From Streptomyces sp. S.PNR 29 (lineage in GTDB: Bacteria > Actinomycetota > Actinomycetes > Streptomycetales > Streptomycetaceae): a stretch of DNA of 64,000 nt. The DNA lies in assembly GCF_030386795.1 (NCBI RefSeq), contig NZ_JANUQM010000004.1, positions 248,001 through 312,000 of the forward strand, in the 5' to 3' direction. A program made the translations under genes and the position numbers. The notes beneath the pieces are model-generated. The model did not search any database, was not told the DNA's origin, and worked only from the letters and a program-made list of their open reading frames with translations. Of the stretch, positions 8,628-16,437 are shown in pieces (within the stretch, counting starts at the first letter, position 1; the number at the start of each line of letters is the position of its first letter).

Positions 8628-8884
8628 GAAGGCGACGCGGGGCCAGGACGGCGTTTCCTCGCCCCCGCCGCCCCTACCCGTCCCACCCCGGGGCGCTGCC
8701 CCGGAGCGTTCGGGGCGGGGGTCGGGTGGGTGGAGTCTCTGGTGGGCGGAGGGGGTGGAGCCCTTGGGGGGCGAAGGTGCGGAGCCCGAGACGGGCGGTC
8801 CAAGGGGCGGAGCCCCTGGCGGGGTCGAAGGGCCTGAGCCCCTGGGGGTGGGACGGGCGGGGGCGAGGGGCTTCCCGCCCTGCC
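8628..8884. repeat. GC-rich intergenic stretch with repeated GGAGCCC motifs
   Basis: This 257-base spacer between convergent genes has no credible gene. It carries four GGAGCCC/TGAGCCC motifs at about 8757, 8781, 8809 and 8835, each next to G or C runs that can form small hairpins such as GGGGC-gga-GCCCC at 8804-8816. It probably acts as a shared terminator region. Confidence 0.6.
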
Positions 8885-9586
8885 TCAGTGCGTCGCCGCT
8901 TCCACCAGCGCCCGCATCACCCGCACGTCCTCCCCCATCTCCGGATGCCACTGCACCCCCAGTACCCATCCCTGCCCACCCGGCAGTTCCACCGCCTCCA
9001 CGGTCCCGTCCGCCGCGTGCGCCGAGGGGACGAGGCCGGTGCCGAGGCGGTCCACCGCCTGGTGGTGGTAGGTCGGGACGGACGTCTCCTCCGGGACGGC
9101 AGCGGCGTACAGCGTGCCCGGCACCGGCTTGACGGGGTGGCGGCCGAAGACGCCCTTCACCTCCGCGTGGCCCTCGATGTGCTGGACGAGCGTGCCGCCG
9201 AGGGCGACGTTCAGCAGCTGCATGCCCCGGCAGATGCCCAGCAAGGGCACGCCCGCGGCCAGAGCCGCCTCGATCAGAGCCAGTTCCCACGCGTCCCGGG
9301 CCCGGGCCGGCGGACCCGTGCGTGGATCGGGCTCGGCGCCGTAGCGCACCGGCTCCACGTCCGGGCCGCCCGCGATCACCAGTCCGTCCAGGCGGCCCAC
9401 CACCGCGGCGGCCCGCTCGGGGGCGTCCGGCGGCAGCATCGCGGCCAGGCCACCCGCCCGCTGCACCAGCCGCGGGTATCCGGCCGGCAGCAGCGCCGCC
9501 TCCAGCTCCCACACGCCCCAGCGCGCCCCGGACTCCAGGTACGTACTGACGCCGATCAGCGGTCGTCCGGTCACATCGCCCTCCAT
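8885..9586 (-). CDS. Class I glutamine amidotransferase-like gamma-glutamyl hydrolase (PuuD family)
   Basis: A 233-residue enzyme of the peptidase C26/PuuD group, which cleaves gamma-glutamyl amides. The nucleophile elbow LLGICRGMQLLN holds the catalytic Cys, VQWHPEM the catalytic His-Glu pair, and IAGGPDVEP the oxyanion region. The ATG at 9586 places EGDVTGRPLIGVSTY at the start; a GTG at 9574 is an alternative. In S. coelicolor the ortholog next to glnA4 is proposed to release the final product from the gamma-glutamyl intermediate. A candidate operator lies at 9594-9615, just upstream of the start. Confidence 0.9.
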   Translation of the reverse strand: MEGDVTGRPLIGVSTYLESGARWGVWELEAALLPAGYPRLVQRAGGLAAMLPPDAPERAAAVVGRLDGLVIAGGPDVEPVRYGAEPDPRTGPPARARDAWELALIEAALAAGVPLLGICRGMQLLNVALGGTLVQHIEGHAEVKGVFGRHPVKPVPGTLYAAAVPEETSVPTYHHQAVDRLGTGLVPSAHAADGTVEAVELPGGQGWVLGVQWHPEMGEDVRVMRALVEAATH

Positions 9587-9593
9587 GACCCGC

Positions 9594-9615
9594 AATGGTG
9601 TAACGGTATACCTTT
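9594..9615. promoter_or_regulatory. Candidate operator of the glutamylation regulator, site 1
   Basis: A 22-base imperfect inverted repeat, AATGGT-N10-ACCTTT, 8 bases upstream of the gamma-glutamyl hydrolase start. It contains the perfect palindrome GGTATACC. The same architecture recurs at 10409-10430 upstream of the ligase gene, so both are plausible binding sites of the FadR-type regulator encoded between them. Confidence 0.55.
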
Positions 9616-9650
9616 GCGGTTCCGCTCGCCGTACGGCAACCCGGCGCCCG

Positions 9651-10385
9651 TCAGGCCAGGAACCCCCGCAGCAGCGCCGCCGTCCCCGCACAGTGCTCCC
9701 GCATCATCTCCCGCGCCCCGTCGGCGTCCCCGTCGAGCACCGCGTCGACCAGCGCGGTGTGCTGCCGCTGCGAGTGCTCCAGGTTGCGGACCAGGAGCGG
9801 TATGCAGTCCAGCAGGTCGTTCACCGTCGCCCGCACCGCCGCGTACTGCGCGGTCAGCGACGGCGACCCGCACAGCTCCGCCAGCGTGAGGTGCAGCATC
9901 GTGTCCAGGCGACGGTACTCGGTCAGCGGCGCGTCCCGCGTGGCCGCCAACGCCTCCCGCAGCCGCCCCGCCTGTTCCGCGCCGAGCCCGTGCGTCGCGC
10001 ACAGCCCGGCCGCGCCCACCTCCAGCACCTCGCGGAAACGCAGCACGTCCTCGATGTCGACCTCGGCGATCCGCCGCCGCAGCTCGTCCTCGCCGCCCCC
10101 GTCCGCGCGCGGCAGCACGAACGTTCCGCCGTACCGCCCGCGCCGCGCCTCGATCAGCCCCTGCTCCTGCAGCACCTTCAGCACCTCGCGCAGCGTCACC
10201 CGGCTGATCCCGAGCCGCTCCGCCAGCTCCCGCTCCGCCGGCAGCCGCTCGCCCCCCGGCACCAGACCCAGCCGTACGACCTGCAGGATCTGCTCCAGCG
10301 CCTCCTCGAAGCCGTTACCGGCCCGCACCGGCCGCAGTACCGGCGTCAGACGGTCCTCCACCGATCCGCCGGCTTCCTCAGGCAT
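9651..10385 (-). CDS. GntR/FadR-family transcriptional repressor of the glutamylation cluster
   Basis: A 244-residue regulator with an N-terminal winged helix (LPAERELAERLGISRVTLREVLKVLQEQGLIEARRGRYGGTFV) and an all-helical FCD effector domain from about residue 85. The FCD metal-site residues are visible as R/D-F-R-E-V-L-E, H-L-T-L and H-T-A-L. ATG 10385 is preceded by GGAAGGGGG at good spacing; a TTG 21 bases further out lacks this. It is transcribed divergently from the glnA4-like gene, as SCO1614 is from SCO1613 in S. coelicolor, where it regulates the polyamine/ethanolamine glutamylation genes. Confidence 0.88.
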   Translation of the reverse strand: MPEEAGGSVEDRLTPVLRPVRAGNGFEEALEQILQVVRLGLVPGGERLPAERELAERLGISRVTLREVLKVLQEQGLIEARRGRYGGTFVLPRADGGGEDELRRRIAEVDIEDVLRFREVLEVGAAGLCATHGLGAEQAGRLREALAATRDAPLTEYRRLDTMLHLTLAELCGSPSLTAQYAAVRATVNDLLDCIPLLVRNLEHSQRQHTALVDAVLDGDADGAREMMREHCAGTAALLRGFLA

Positions 10386-10408
10386 ATGGCCGTGCCCCCT
10401 TCCCAAGC

Positions 10409-10430
10409 AAAGGTTCTCAGCAATACCTTA
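10409..10430. promoter_or_regulatory. Candidate operator of the glutamylation regulator, site 2
   Basis: A second 22-base inverted repeat, AAAGGT-N10-ACCTTA, in the 93-base divergent spacer between the FadR-type regulator and the glnA4-like gene. Arms and spacing match the site at 9594-9615. Its position would allow both autoregulation and control of the ligase operon. Confidence 0.55.
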
Positions 10431-10478
10431 TGGCCACCGGCCGCCCCCGGCTGACCGAAAGCCCGAAGGAGGCTCTCC

Positions 10479-11843
10479 GTGGCAGACCGCACACCCCCGC
10501 TCAGTGTCGAGGAGCTGCACGCCCTCGTCGCGGGCGGTGAGATCGACACTGTCGTCCTGGCCTTCCCGGACATGCAGGGACGGCTCCAGGGCAAGCGGTT
10601 CGCCGCCCGCTTCTTCCTCGACGAGGTACTCCAGCACGGCACCGAGGGCTGCAACTACCTCCTCGCCGTCGACGCCGAGATGAACACCGTCGACGGGTAC
10701 GCCATGTCGTCCTGGGACCGCGGCTACGGCGACTTCGCCATGCACCCGGACCTGAGCACCCTGCGCCGCGTGCCCTGGAACGAGGGCACGGTCATGCTCA
10801 TCGCCGACCTCGCCTGGAACGACGGCTCCCCGGTTCAGGCCGCCCCCCGCCAGATCCTGCGCCGCCAGCTGGAGCGCCTCGCCGAGCACGGTTACACCGC
10901 CCAGGTCGGCACGGAGCTGGAGTTCATCGTCTTCAAGGACACCTACGAGCAGGCCTGGGACGCGAACTACCGAGGGCTGACGCCGGCCAACCAGTACAAC
11001 ATCGACTACTCGGTGCTCGGCACCGGACGGATCGAACCGCTGCTGCGCCGGATCCGCAACGAGATGGCCGGCGCCGGCCTCACCGTCGAGTCCGCCAAGG
11101 GCGAGTGCAACCCCGGCCAGCACGAGATCGCCTTCCGTTACGACGAGGCCCTGGTCACCTGCGACCAGCACGCGATCTACAAGACCGGCGCCAAGGAGAT
11201 CGCCGCCCAGGAGGGCGTGTCCCTCACCTTCATGGCGAAGTACAACGAGCGCGAGGGCAACTCCTGCCACATCCACCTCTCCCTCGCGGACGCCGACGGC
11301 GCCAACGCCATGGCCGGAGACCTGGAGGGCGGCATGTCGGACGTCATGCGCCACTTCCTCGCCGGACAGCTCGCCGCACTGCGCGACTTCTCCCTGCTCT
11401 ACGCCCCCAACATCAACTCCTACAAGCGGTTCCAGCCCGGCTCCTTCGCGCCGACCGCCGTCGCCTGGGGCTACGACAACCGCACCTGCGCCCTCCGTGT
11501 GGTCGGCCACGGCCGCTCCCTGCGCTTCGAGAACCGGCTCCCCGGCGGCGACGTCAATCCGCACCTCGCCGTGGCGGGCCTGGTGGCGGCCGGCCTGTAC
11601 GGCATCGAGCAGAAGCTCCAGCTGCCCGAGCCGTGCCCCGGCAACGCCTACGCCGCCGACTTCGAGCACGTCCCGACCACCCTGCGCGAGGCCGCCGAGC
11701 TCTGGGAGAACAGCGCGATCGCCAAGGCCGCCTTCGGTGACGAGGTCGTCGCGCACTACCGCAACATGGCACGCGTCGAACTGGACGCCTTCGACGCCGC
11801 GGTCACCGACTGGGAGCTGCGCCGCTCCTTCGAACGCATGTGA
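10479..11843 (+). CDS. glnA4: Glutamine synthetase-like gamma-glutamylethanolamide/amine synthetase
   Basis: A 454-residue GS-fold ligase. It has the beta-Grasp N-terminal part (VVLAFPDMQGRLQGKRFAARFFL) and catalytic-barrel motifs including VGTELEFIVF, AKGECNPGQHEIAFRYDEAL, NSCHIHLSL and RFENRLPGGDVNPHLAVAG. The usual adenylylation loop of GlnA is absent. Gene order matches SCO1611-SCO1615, where SCO1613 (GlnA4) was shown to glutamylate ethanolamine. I infer the same here; another amine substrate is possible. Start GTG 10479 follows AAGGAGG by 6 bases. It is first in an operon with the aldehyde dehydrogenase and SDR genes. Confidence 0.9.
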   Translation: MADRTPPLSVEELHALVAGGEIDTVVLAFPDMQGRLQGKRFAARFFLDEVLQHGTEGCNYLLAVDAEMNTVDGYAMSSWDRGYGDFAMHPDLSTLRRVPWNEGTVMLIADLAWNDGSPVQAAPRQILRRQLERLAEHGYTAQVGTELEFIVFKDTYEQAWDANYRGLTPANQYNIDYSVLGTGRIEPLLRRIRNEMAGAGLTVESAKGECNPGQHEIAFRYDEALVTCDQHAIYKTGAKEIAAQEGVSLTFMAKYNEREGNSCHIHLSLADADGANAMAGDLEGGMSDVMRHFLAGQLAALRDFSLLYAPNINSYKRFQPGSFAPTAVAWGYDNRTCALRVVGHGRSLRFENRLPGGDVNPHLAVAGLVAAGLYGIEQKLQLPEPCPGNAYAADFEHVPTTLREAAELWENSAIAKAAFGDEVVAHYRNMARVELDAFDAAVTDWELRRSFERM

Positions 11844-11854
11844 GAGGTTCCCCC

Positions 11855-11890
11855 TTGTCGCACGAGTTGTCGCACGAGTTGTCGCACGAG
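11855..11890 (+). repeat. Three perfect 12-base repeats at the aldehyde dehydrogenase start
   Basis: TTGTCGCACGAG is repeated three times without change. Each unit begins with an in-frame TTG, so the gene has three equivalent possible start codons, each encoding (M/L)-S-H-E. Confidence 0.85.
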
Positions 11891-13258
11891 CATGAGCTCC
11901 AGGTACTGAACCCCGCCACCGAAGAGGTCGTCGCCACCGTCCCGGCGGCCTCCGCGGCCGACGTCGACGCGGCCGTCGTACGAGCCGCGCGGGCGCAGGC
12001 GTCGTGGGCGGCCCTCGCACCGGCCGACCGGGCCCGGCTGCTGCGGCGCTTCGCCGTCGCCGTCGACGCACACCTCGAAGAACTCGCCCGCCTGGAGGTG
12101 CGGGAAGCCGGACACACCCTCGGCAACGCCCGCTGGGAGGCGGGCAACGTCCGCGATCTGCTCGACTACGCGGCCGGGGGAGTGGAGCGGCTGACCGGCC
12201 GGCAGATCCCCGTCCCGGGCGGCCTCGACGTCACGATCCTCGAACCGCTGGGCGTCGTCGGCGTCATCGCGCCCTGGAACTTCCCGATGCCGATCGCGGC
12301 CTGGGGCACGGCCCCCGCGCTCGCGGCGGGCAACGCGGTCATCCTCAAGCCCGCCGAGACGACCCCGCTGACGGCGCTCCGCCTCGCCGAACTCGCCCTG
12401 GAGGCGGGTCTGCCCGAGGGCCTGTTCCAGGTCCTGCCCGGCCACGGGCCCGTCGCGGGCAACGCGCTCGTCGAGCACCCCGGCGTCGCCAAGATCGTGT
12501 TCACGGGCTCGACAGCCGTGGGCAAACAGGTGCTGGCGAAGGGCTCGCAGCTCCTCAAGCGCGTCACCTTGGAACTCGGCGGCAAGAGCCCCAACATCGT
12601 CTTCGCCGACGCGGACCTGGAGGCCGCCGCGGCCGCCGCCCCCATGTCCTTCCTGGACAACTCCGGCCAGGACTGCTGCGCCCGCACCCGCATCCTCGTC
12701 CAGCGCTGCGCCTACGACCGCTTCCTCGACCTCCTCGCCCCGGCGATCGAGTCGGTCCTCGTCGGCGACCCGGCCGACGAGAAGACGGACATGGGCCCAC
12801 TGATCTCCGACGCCCAGCTGGAGCGCGTCCGTTCGTACGTCCCGGAAGGCGCCGAAGGCATCCGCGGCAAGGCCCCCGAGGGCCCCGGCTTCTGGTTCCC
12901 GCCCACCGTCCTCACCGGCGTCGACCCGCACGCGCGCGTGGCCGTCGAGGAGGTCTTCGGACCCGTCGCCGTCGTGCTGCCCTTCGAGGACGAGGCGGAG
13001 GCCGTGACGCTCGCCAACGCCACCGACTACGGCCTGTCCGGCTCCATCTGGACCCGGGACGTCGGCCGCGCCCTGCGCGTCTCCCAGGCCGTCCGCGCGG
13101 GCAACCTGTCCGTCAACTCACACTCCAGCGTCCGCTACTGGACCCCCTTCGGCGGCTTCAAGCAGTCCGGCATCGGCCGTGAGCTCGGCCCGGACGCCCT
13201 GGCCGCCTTCACCGAAACCAAGAACGTCTTCATCAGCACGGAGGGCCCCGCACAGTGA
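11855..13258 (+). CDS. NAD(P)-dependent aldehyde dehydrogenase of the glutamylation pathway
   Basis: A roughly 467-residue ALDH-superfamily enzyme. Visible motifs are IAPWNFPMPIAAW, the nucleotide site FTGSTAVGK, the general base in LELGGKSPNIVF, the catalytic Cys in SGQDCCARTRI and the late EEVFGPVAVV. In the gamma-glutamylethanolamide model it would oxidise gamma-glutamylacetaldehyde to gamma-glutamylglycine. Start choice: GTG 11840 overlaps the upstream stop as GTGA but has no ribosome-binding site. TTG 11855 has GAGAGG 7 bases before it, so I chose that. It overlaps the SDR gene by four bases (GTGA). Confidence 0.9.
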   Translation: MSHELSHELSHEHELQVLNPATEEVVATVPAASAADVDAAVVRAARAQASWAALAPADRARLLRRFAVAVDAHLEELARLEVREAGHTLGNARWEAGNVRDLLDYAAGGVERLTGRQIPVPGGLDVTILEPLGVVGVIAPWNFPMPIAAWGTAPALAAGNAVILKPAETTPLTALRLAELALEAGLPEGLFQVLPGHGPVAGNALVEHPGVAKIVFTGSTAVGKQVLAKGSQLLKRVTLELGGKSPNIVFADADLEAAAAAAPMSFLDNSGQDCCARTRILVQRCAYDRFLDLLAPAIESVLVGDPADEKTDMGPLISDAQLERVRSYVPEGAEGIRGKAPEGPGFWFPPTVLTGVDPHARVAVEEVFGPVAVVLPFEDEAEAVTLANATDYGLSGSIWTRDVGRALRVSQAVRAGNLSVNSHSSVRYWTPFGGFKQSGIGRELGPDALAAFTETKNVFISTEGPAQ

Positions 13259-14046
13259 GCGCAGCGACCGAGGACATCATCTGCCGCCGTCTGGTCGGCC
13301 GTACCGCCGTCGTCACCGGAGCCGGCAGCGGCATCGGCCTCGCCACCGCCCGCCGGCTCGCCTCCGAGGGCGCGAAGGTCGTCTGCGGCGACGTCGACGA
13401 GACCCGCGGCAAGGCGGCGGCCGAGGAGGTCGGCGGAACCTTCGTGAAGGTCGACGTCACCGACCCCGAGCAGGTCGAGGCCCTGTTCCGGACCGCCTAC
13501 GACACCTACGGCAGCGTCGACATCGCCTTCAACAACGCGGGCATCTCCCCGCCCGACGACGACTCCATCCTGGAGACCGGCCTGGAGGCCTGGAAGCGGG
13601 TCCAGGAGGTCAACCTCACCTCCGTCTACCTGTGCTGCAAGGCCGCCATCCCCTACATGCGGCGCCAGGGCAAGGGCTCCATCATCAACACGGCGTCGTT
13701 CGTGGCCCGGATGGGAGCGGCCACCAGCCAGATCTCCTACACCGCCTCCAAGGGCGGTGTGCTCGCCATGTCCCGCGAACTCGGCGTCCAGTTCGCGCGG
13801 GAGGGCATCCGCGTGAACGCCCTGTGCCCCGGACCGGTCAACACCCCCCTGTTGCAGGAGCTGTTCGCGAAGGACCCCGAGCGGGCGGCCCGTCGCCTGG
13901 TCCACATCCCGCTCGGCCGGTTCGCCGAGGCCGAGGAGATCGCCGCCGCCGTCGCCTTCCTCGCCAGCGACGACTCCTCCTTCGTCAACGCCACCGACTT
14001 CCTGGTCGACGGAGGAATCTCGGGGGCGTACGTCACTCCGCTGTAA
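13255..14046 (+). CDS. Short-chain dehydrogenase/reductase
   Basis: A 263-residue classical SDR. The cofactor motif is VVTGAGSGIGLATA, followed by VCGDVDE, whose Asp suggests NAD over NADP. NNAG lies near residue 95, the catalytic Tyr and Lys are in SYTASKGG, and the typical ending DGGISGAY is present. Translation is coupled to the aldehyde dehydrogenase by GTGA. In the proposed ethanolamine route this third gene would oxidise the alcohol of gamma-glutamylethanolamide to the aldehyde. That role rests on gene order, not on sequence. Confidence 0.9.
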   Translation: MSAATEDIICRRLVGRTAVVTGAGSGIGLATARRLASEGAKVVCGDVDETRGKAAAEEVGGTFVKVDVTDPEQVEALFRTAYDTYGSVDIAFNNAGISPPDDDSILETGLEAWKRVQEVNLTSVYLCCKAAIPYMRRQGKGSIINTASFVARMGAATSQISYTASKGGVLAMSRELGVQFAREGIRVNALCPGPVNTPLLQELFAKDPERAARRLVHIPLGRFAEAEEIAAAVAFLASDDSSFVNATDFLVDGGISGAYVTPL

Positions 14047-14067
14047 GACCCGTCCTACAGTGCCGGG

Positions 14068-14958
14068 ATGAGCATGACGCCGCCGCCCGGCTGGTACCGC
14101 GACCCGTCGGCCCCGCACCTGGAACGCTGGTGGGACGGCACCGCCTGGAGCGAGCACCGGCGTGCACCCGGGACGACCGCGCAGCCGCCGGCCACGGGTG
14201 GCGGCACCGGCCGCGTGAAGGTCGTCGCCCTCGCCGCCGCCGGTGCCGTGCTCGCCGCCGCGATCGCCACGGGCACCGTCGTCCTCGGCGGGGACGACGG
14301 CGGTACGGAGGCGAAGACCCCGCCGACGGCCGTGGGTTCCACCGCCGTGCCCCCGAGCGCCCCACCGTCCGCCTCGGAGCCGTCCGCCGACGACCCGGCC
14401 GTCGTCGAGGACCAGCTCAACGGCATCACGTTCCCGCTGCTCGACGGCTGGGTCAGGCCGCAGTACATCGCCGACGACGACGTCATGATGACCACGGACG
14501 GCACGTACGACTGCCCCGGCGACCCCGGAGTGTGCCGGCGCGGCCAGGTGATCTCGCGCACGGTGACGGTGAACGACGAGACGTCCCCCGAGGTCCTCGC
14601 CAAGGAGGACATCTCCGATGCGGCCGACGCGGCCTACGACCGCGACCGGGCCGGCAAGCGCCCCTTCGGCGGCATCGAGTCCCACCGGCTGGTCGAGTCG
14701 GGGCCGGTCGCGGTCGCCGGACGCGCCGGGTACTTCGTGCGCTGGCGCGTCGAGACCGCCGAGGGCCCCGGCGGCTATGTGCAGTCGCTCGTCTTCCCGT
14801 CCACCGTCGGCACCGAGTCCCCGGTCCTCGTCCGTTTCGTCTTCGACGCGGGCGAGGACGGACCGCCGCTCGCCGACATGGACCGGATCACCAAGGGCAT
14901 CCGGCCGGTCGGCGACGCCGGCACGGGCGGCGGCGTGGGCAGCAGCATCGGCCCCTGA
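14068..14958 (+). CDS. DUF2510-domain single-pass membrane protein
   Basis: A 296-residue protein. The N-terminus is a DUF2510 module (PPPGWYRDPSAPHLERWWDGTAWSEH), a short tryptophan-rich domain common in actinobacterial membrane proteins. A membrane helix at about residues 51-72 (VVALAAAGAVLAAAIATGTVV) follows, then a Pro/Ser/Thr-rich linker and an extracytoplasmic domain of about 180 residues (LNGITFPLLDGWVRPQY onward). The function is unknown. It starts 21 bases after the SDR stop; a weak CTGTA/TACAG hairpin lies between them. It ends one base before the convergent gene. Confidence 0.85.
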   Translation: MSMTPPPGWYRDPSAPHLERWWDGTAWSEHRRAPGTTAQPPATGGGTGRVKVVALAAAGAVLAAAIATGTVVLGGDDGGTEAKTPPTAVGSTAVPPSAPPSASEPSADDPAVVEDQLNGITFPLLDGWVRPQYIADDDVMMTTDGTYDCPGDPGVCRRGQVISRTVTVNDETSPEVLAKEDISDAADAAYDRDRAGKRPFGGIESHRLVESGPVAVAGRAGYFVRWRVETAEGPGGYVQSLVFPSTVGTESPVLVRFVFDAGEDGPPLADMDRITKGIRPVGDAGTGGGVGSSIGP

Positions 14959-14959
14959 C

Positions 14960-16162
14960 CTACAGGAAGGTGCGGCCCTCGCCCCGGTACGTCGGCACGG
15001 TCGCCGTCACCGCGTCCCCCTCGACCAGGTGCAGCGCGTCGAACCGCTCGCACAGCTCACCGGCCTTGGCGTGCCGGAACCACACCTTGTCGCCGATCAG
15101 GAGATCGTCGGCGGGCGAGCCGAGCAGCGGCGTCTGCACCTCGCCGGCGCCCTCCTGGGGGTCGTACCGCAGCCCTTCCGGCAGATACGGCACCGGAAGC
15201 CGGTCGGCCCCGGCCGCACCCGAGGCGGGATACCCGCCGCCGAGCACCGTCACGACGCCCACCCCGGGCCGCCGTACGACGGGCTGGGCGAACAGCGCCG
15301 CCGGACGCCCGCTGAACGACGTGTAGTTGTCGAACAGCCGCGGCACGTACAACCCCGATCCGGCGGCGATCTCGGTGACCGCGTCCTCCGCGGCCGTGTG
15401 CTGCACACTGCCCGTGCCGCCGCCGTTGACGAACTCCAGGTCCGGCACCACGGCCCGCACGGCCCGCACCACCTCGGCCCGCCGCTCGGCCAGCTCCCGG
15501 CGGGCGGTGGCCTGCATCAGCCGGACGGCACGCGAGCGCAGCGGACGTCCGGCCACCGCGTCCCCGACACCGGCGATGTGCCCCTCGTACGCCATGATCC
15601 CCACGACCCTGAACCCCGGCCGCCGGGCCACCACACGGGCCAGGTCGGCGACCTGGGCGGGGGAGTGCAGCGGCGACCGCCGGGCCCCGACCCGCACACG
15701 CCCCCCGAGCAGCTTGAGCGACGTGTCCAACTCCAGGCACACCCGGACGACTTCACGTCCGCCGTCCCGCGCCTCGTCGATGAGCCGCAGCTGCGCGGGG
15801 TCGTCGATCATCACGGTCACGGCGGCGGCCAGCTTCGGATCACTCGCCAGCTCGGCGTACCCGGCACGGTCGGCCGAGGGATAGGCGAGCAGGACGTCGT
15901 CGAAACCGGAGCGTGCCAGCCACAGGGACTCGGCCAGGGTGAAGGACATGATGCCCGCGAAGCCCTCCCGCGCCAGGACCCGTTCGAGCAGGGCCCGGCA
16001 CCGTACGGACTTGCTGGCCACCCGGATCGGCTTCCCCCCGGCCCGGCGGACCAGATCGTCCGCGTTGGCGTCGAAGGCGTCCAGGTCCACGATCGCAACG
16101 GGGGCGTCGAGATGGGCGGTGGCCCGGTCGTAACGGGCCCGGTCGGCGGCGCGCGCAGTCAT
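14960..16162 (-). CDS. PLP-dependent alanine racemase-like amino acid deaminase/aldolase
   Basis: A 400-residue fold-type III PLP enzyme of the D-threonine aldolase/DSD1/amino-acid deaminase group. The PLP lysine is in PIRVASKSVRC near residue 50, preceded by APVAIVDLDAFDANADDL. The phosphate-binding GGGTGS and the late FRHAKAGELCERFDALHLV, whose His/Cys-like positions can bind Zn or Mn in this group, are present. It probably acts on a beta-hydroxy D-amino acid; the exact substrate cannot be read. The ATG at 16162 was chosen because upstream sequence is low-quality coding and lies in the divergent spacer. Confidence 0.82.
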   Translation of the reverse strand: MTARAADRARYDRATAHLDAPVAIVDLDAFDANADDLVRRAGGKPIRVASKSVRCRALLERVLAREGFAGIMSFTLAESLWLARSGFDDVLLAYPSADRAGYAELASDPKLAAAVTVMIDDPAQLRLIDEARDGGREVVRVCLELDTSLKLLGGRVRVGARRSPLHSPAQVADLARVVARRPGFRVVGIMAYEGHIAGVGDAVAGRPLRSRAVRLMQATARRELAERRAEVVRAVRAVVPDLEFVNGGGTGSVQHTAAEDAVTEIAAGSGLYVPRLFDNYTSFSGRPAALFAQPVVRRPGVGVVTVLGGGYPASGAAGADRLPVPYLPEGLRYDPQEGAGEVQTPLLGSPADDLLIGDKVWFRHAKAGELCERFDALHLVEGDAVTATVPTYRGEGRTFL

Positions 16163-16437
16163 GAACGCAGCCTGCCAGACAGGATTACCGCAGGGTAGGG
16201 GGACGTTCCGGGCCAAAGCCCCGTCAGGCGTGTACGGGTTCCCCTTCTGACAGGGGCAAGCCGTAGAGTGACGCGCACGTACGACGGAACGGCCCCTGCC
16301 GGTGTGTGCGCCGGGATGGCGTTCCGTCCGTGCGGGTATGTGTGCCCGGGACGGACCAGTCCGCTGCCGGGCCCGGCAGGAACGCGCCGGCCCGCGTACG
16401 AGGAACAGCGGCCCGGGCACAAGGAAACGGGGGGTGC

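Noticed and set aside
6774..9512. A 912-codon minus-strand frame spanning four plus-strand or neighbouring genes
   Set aside because: It crosses gene borders and spacers, has no domain and is a GC-bias shadow.
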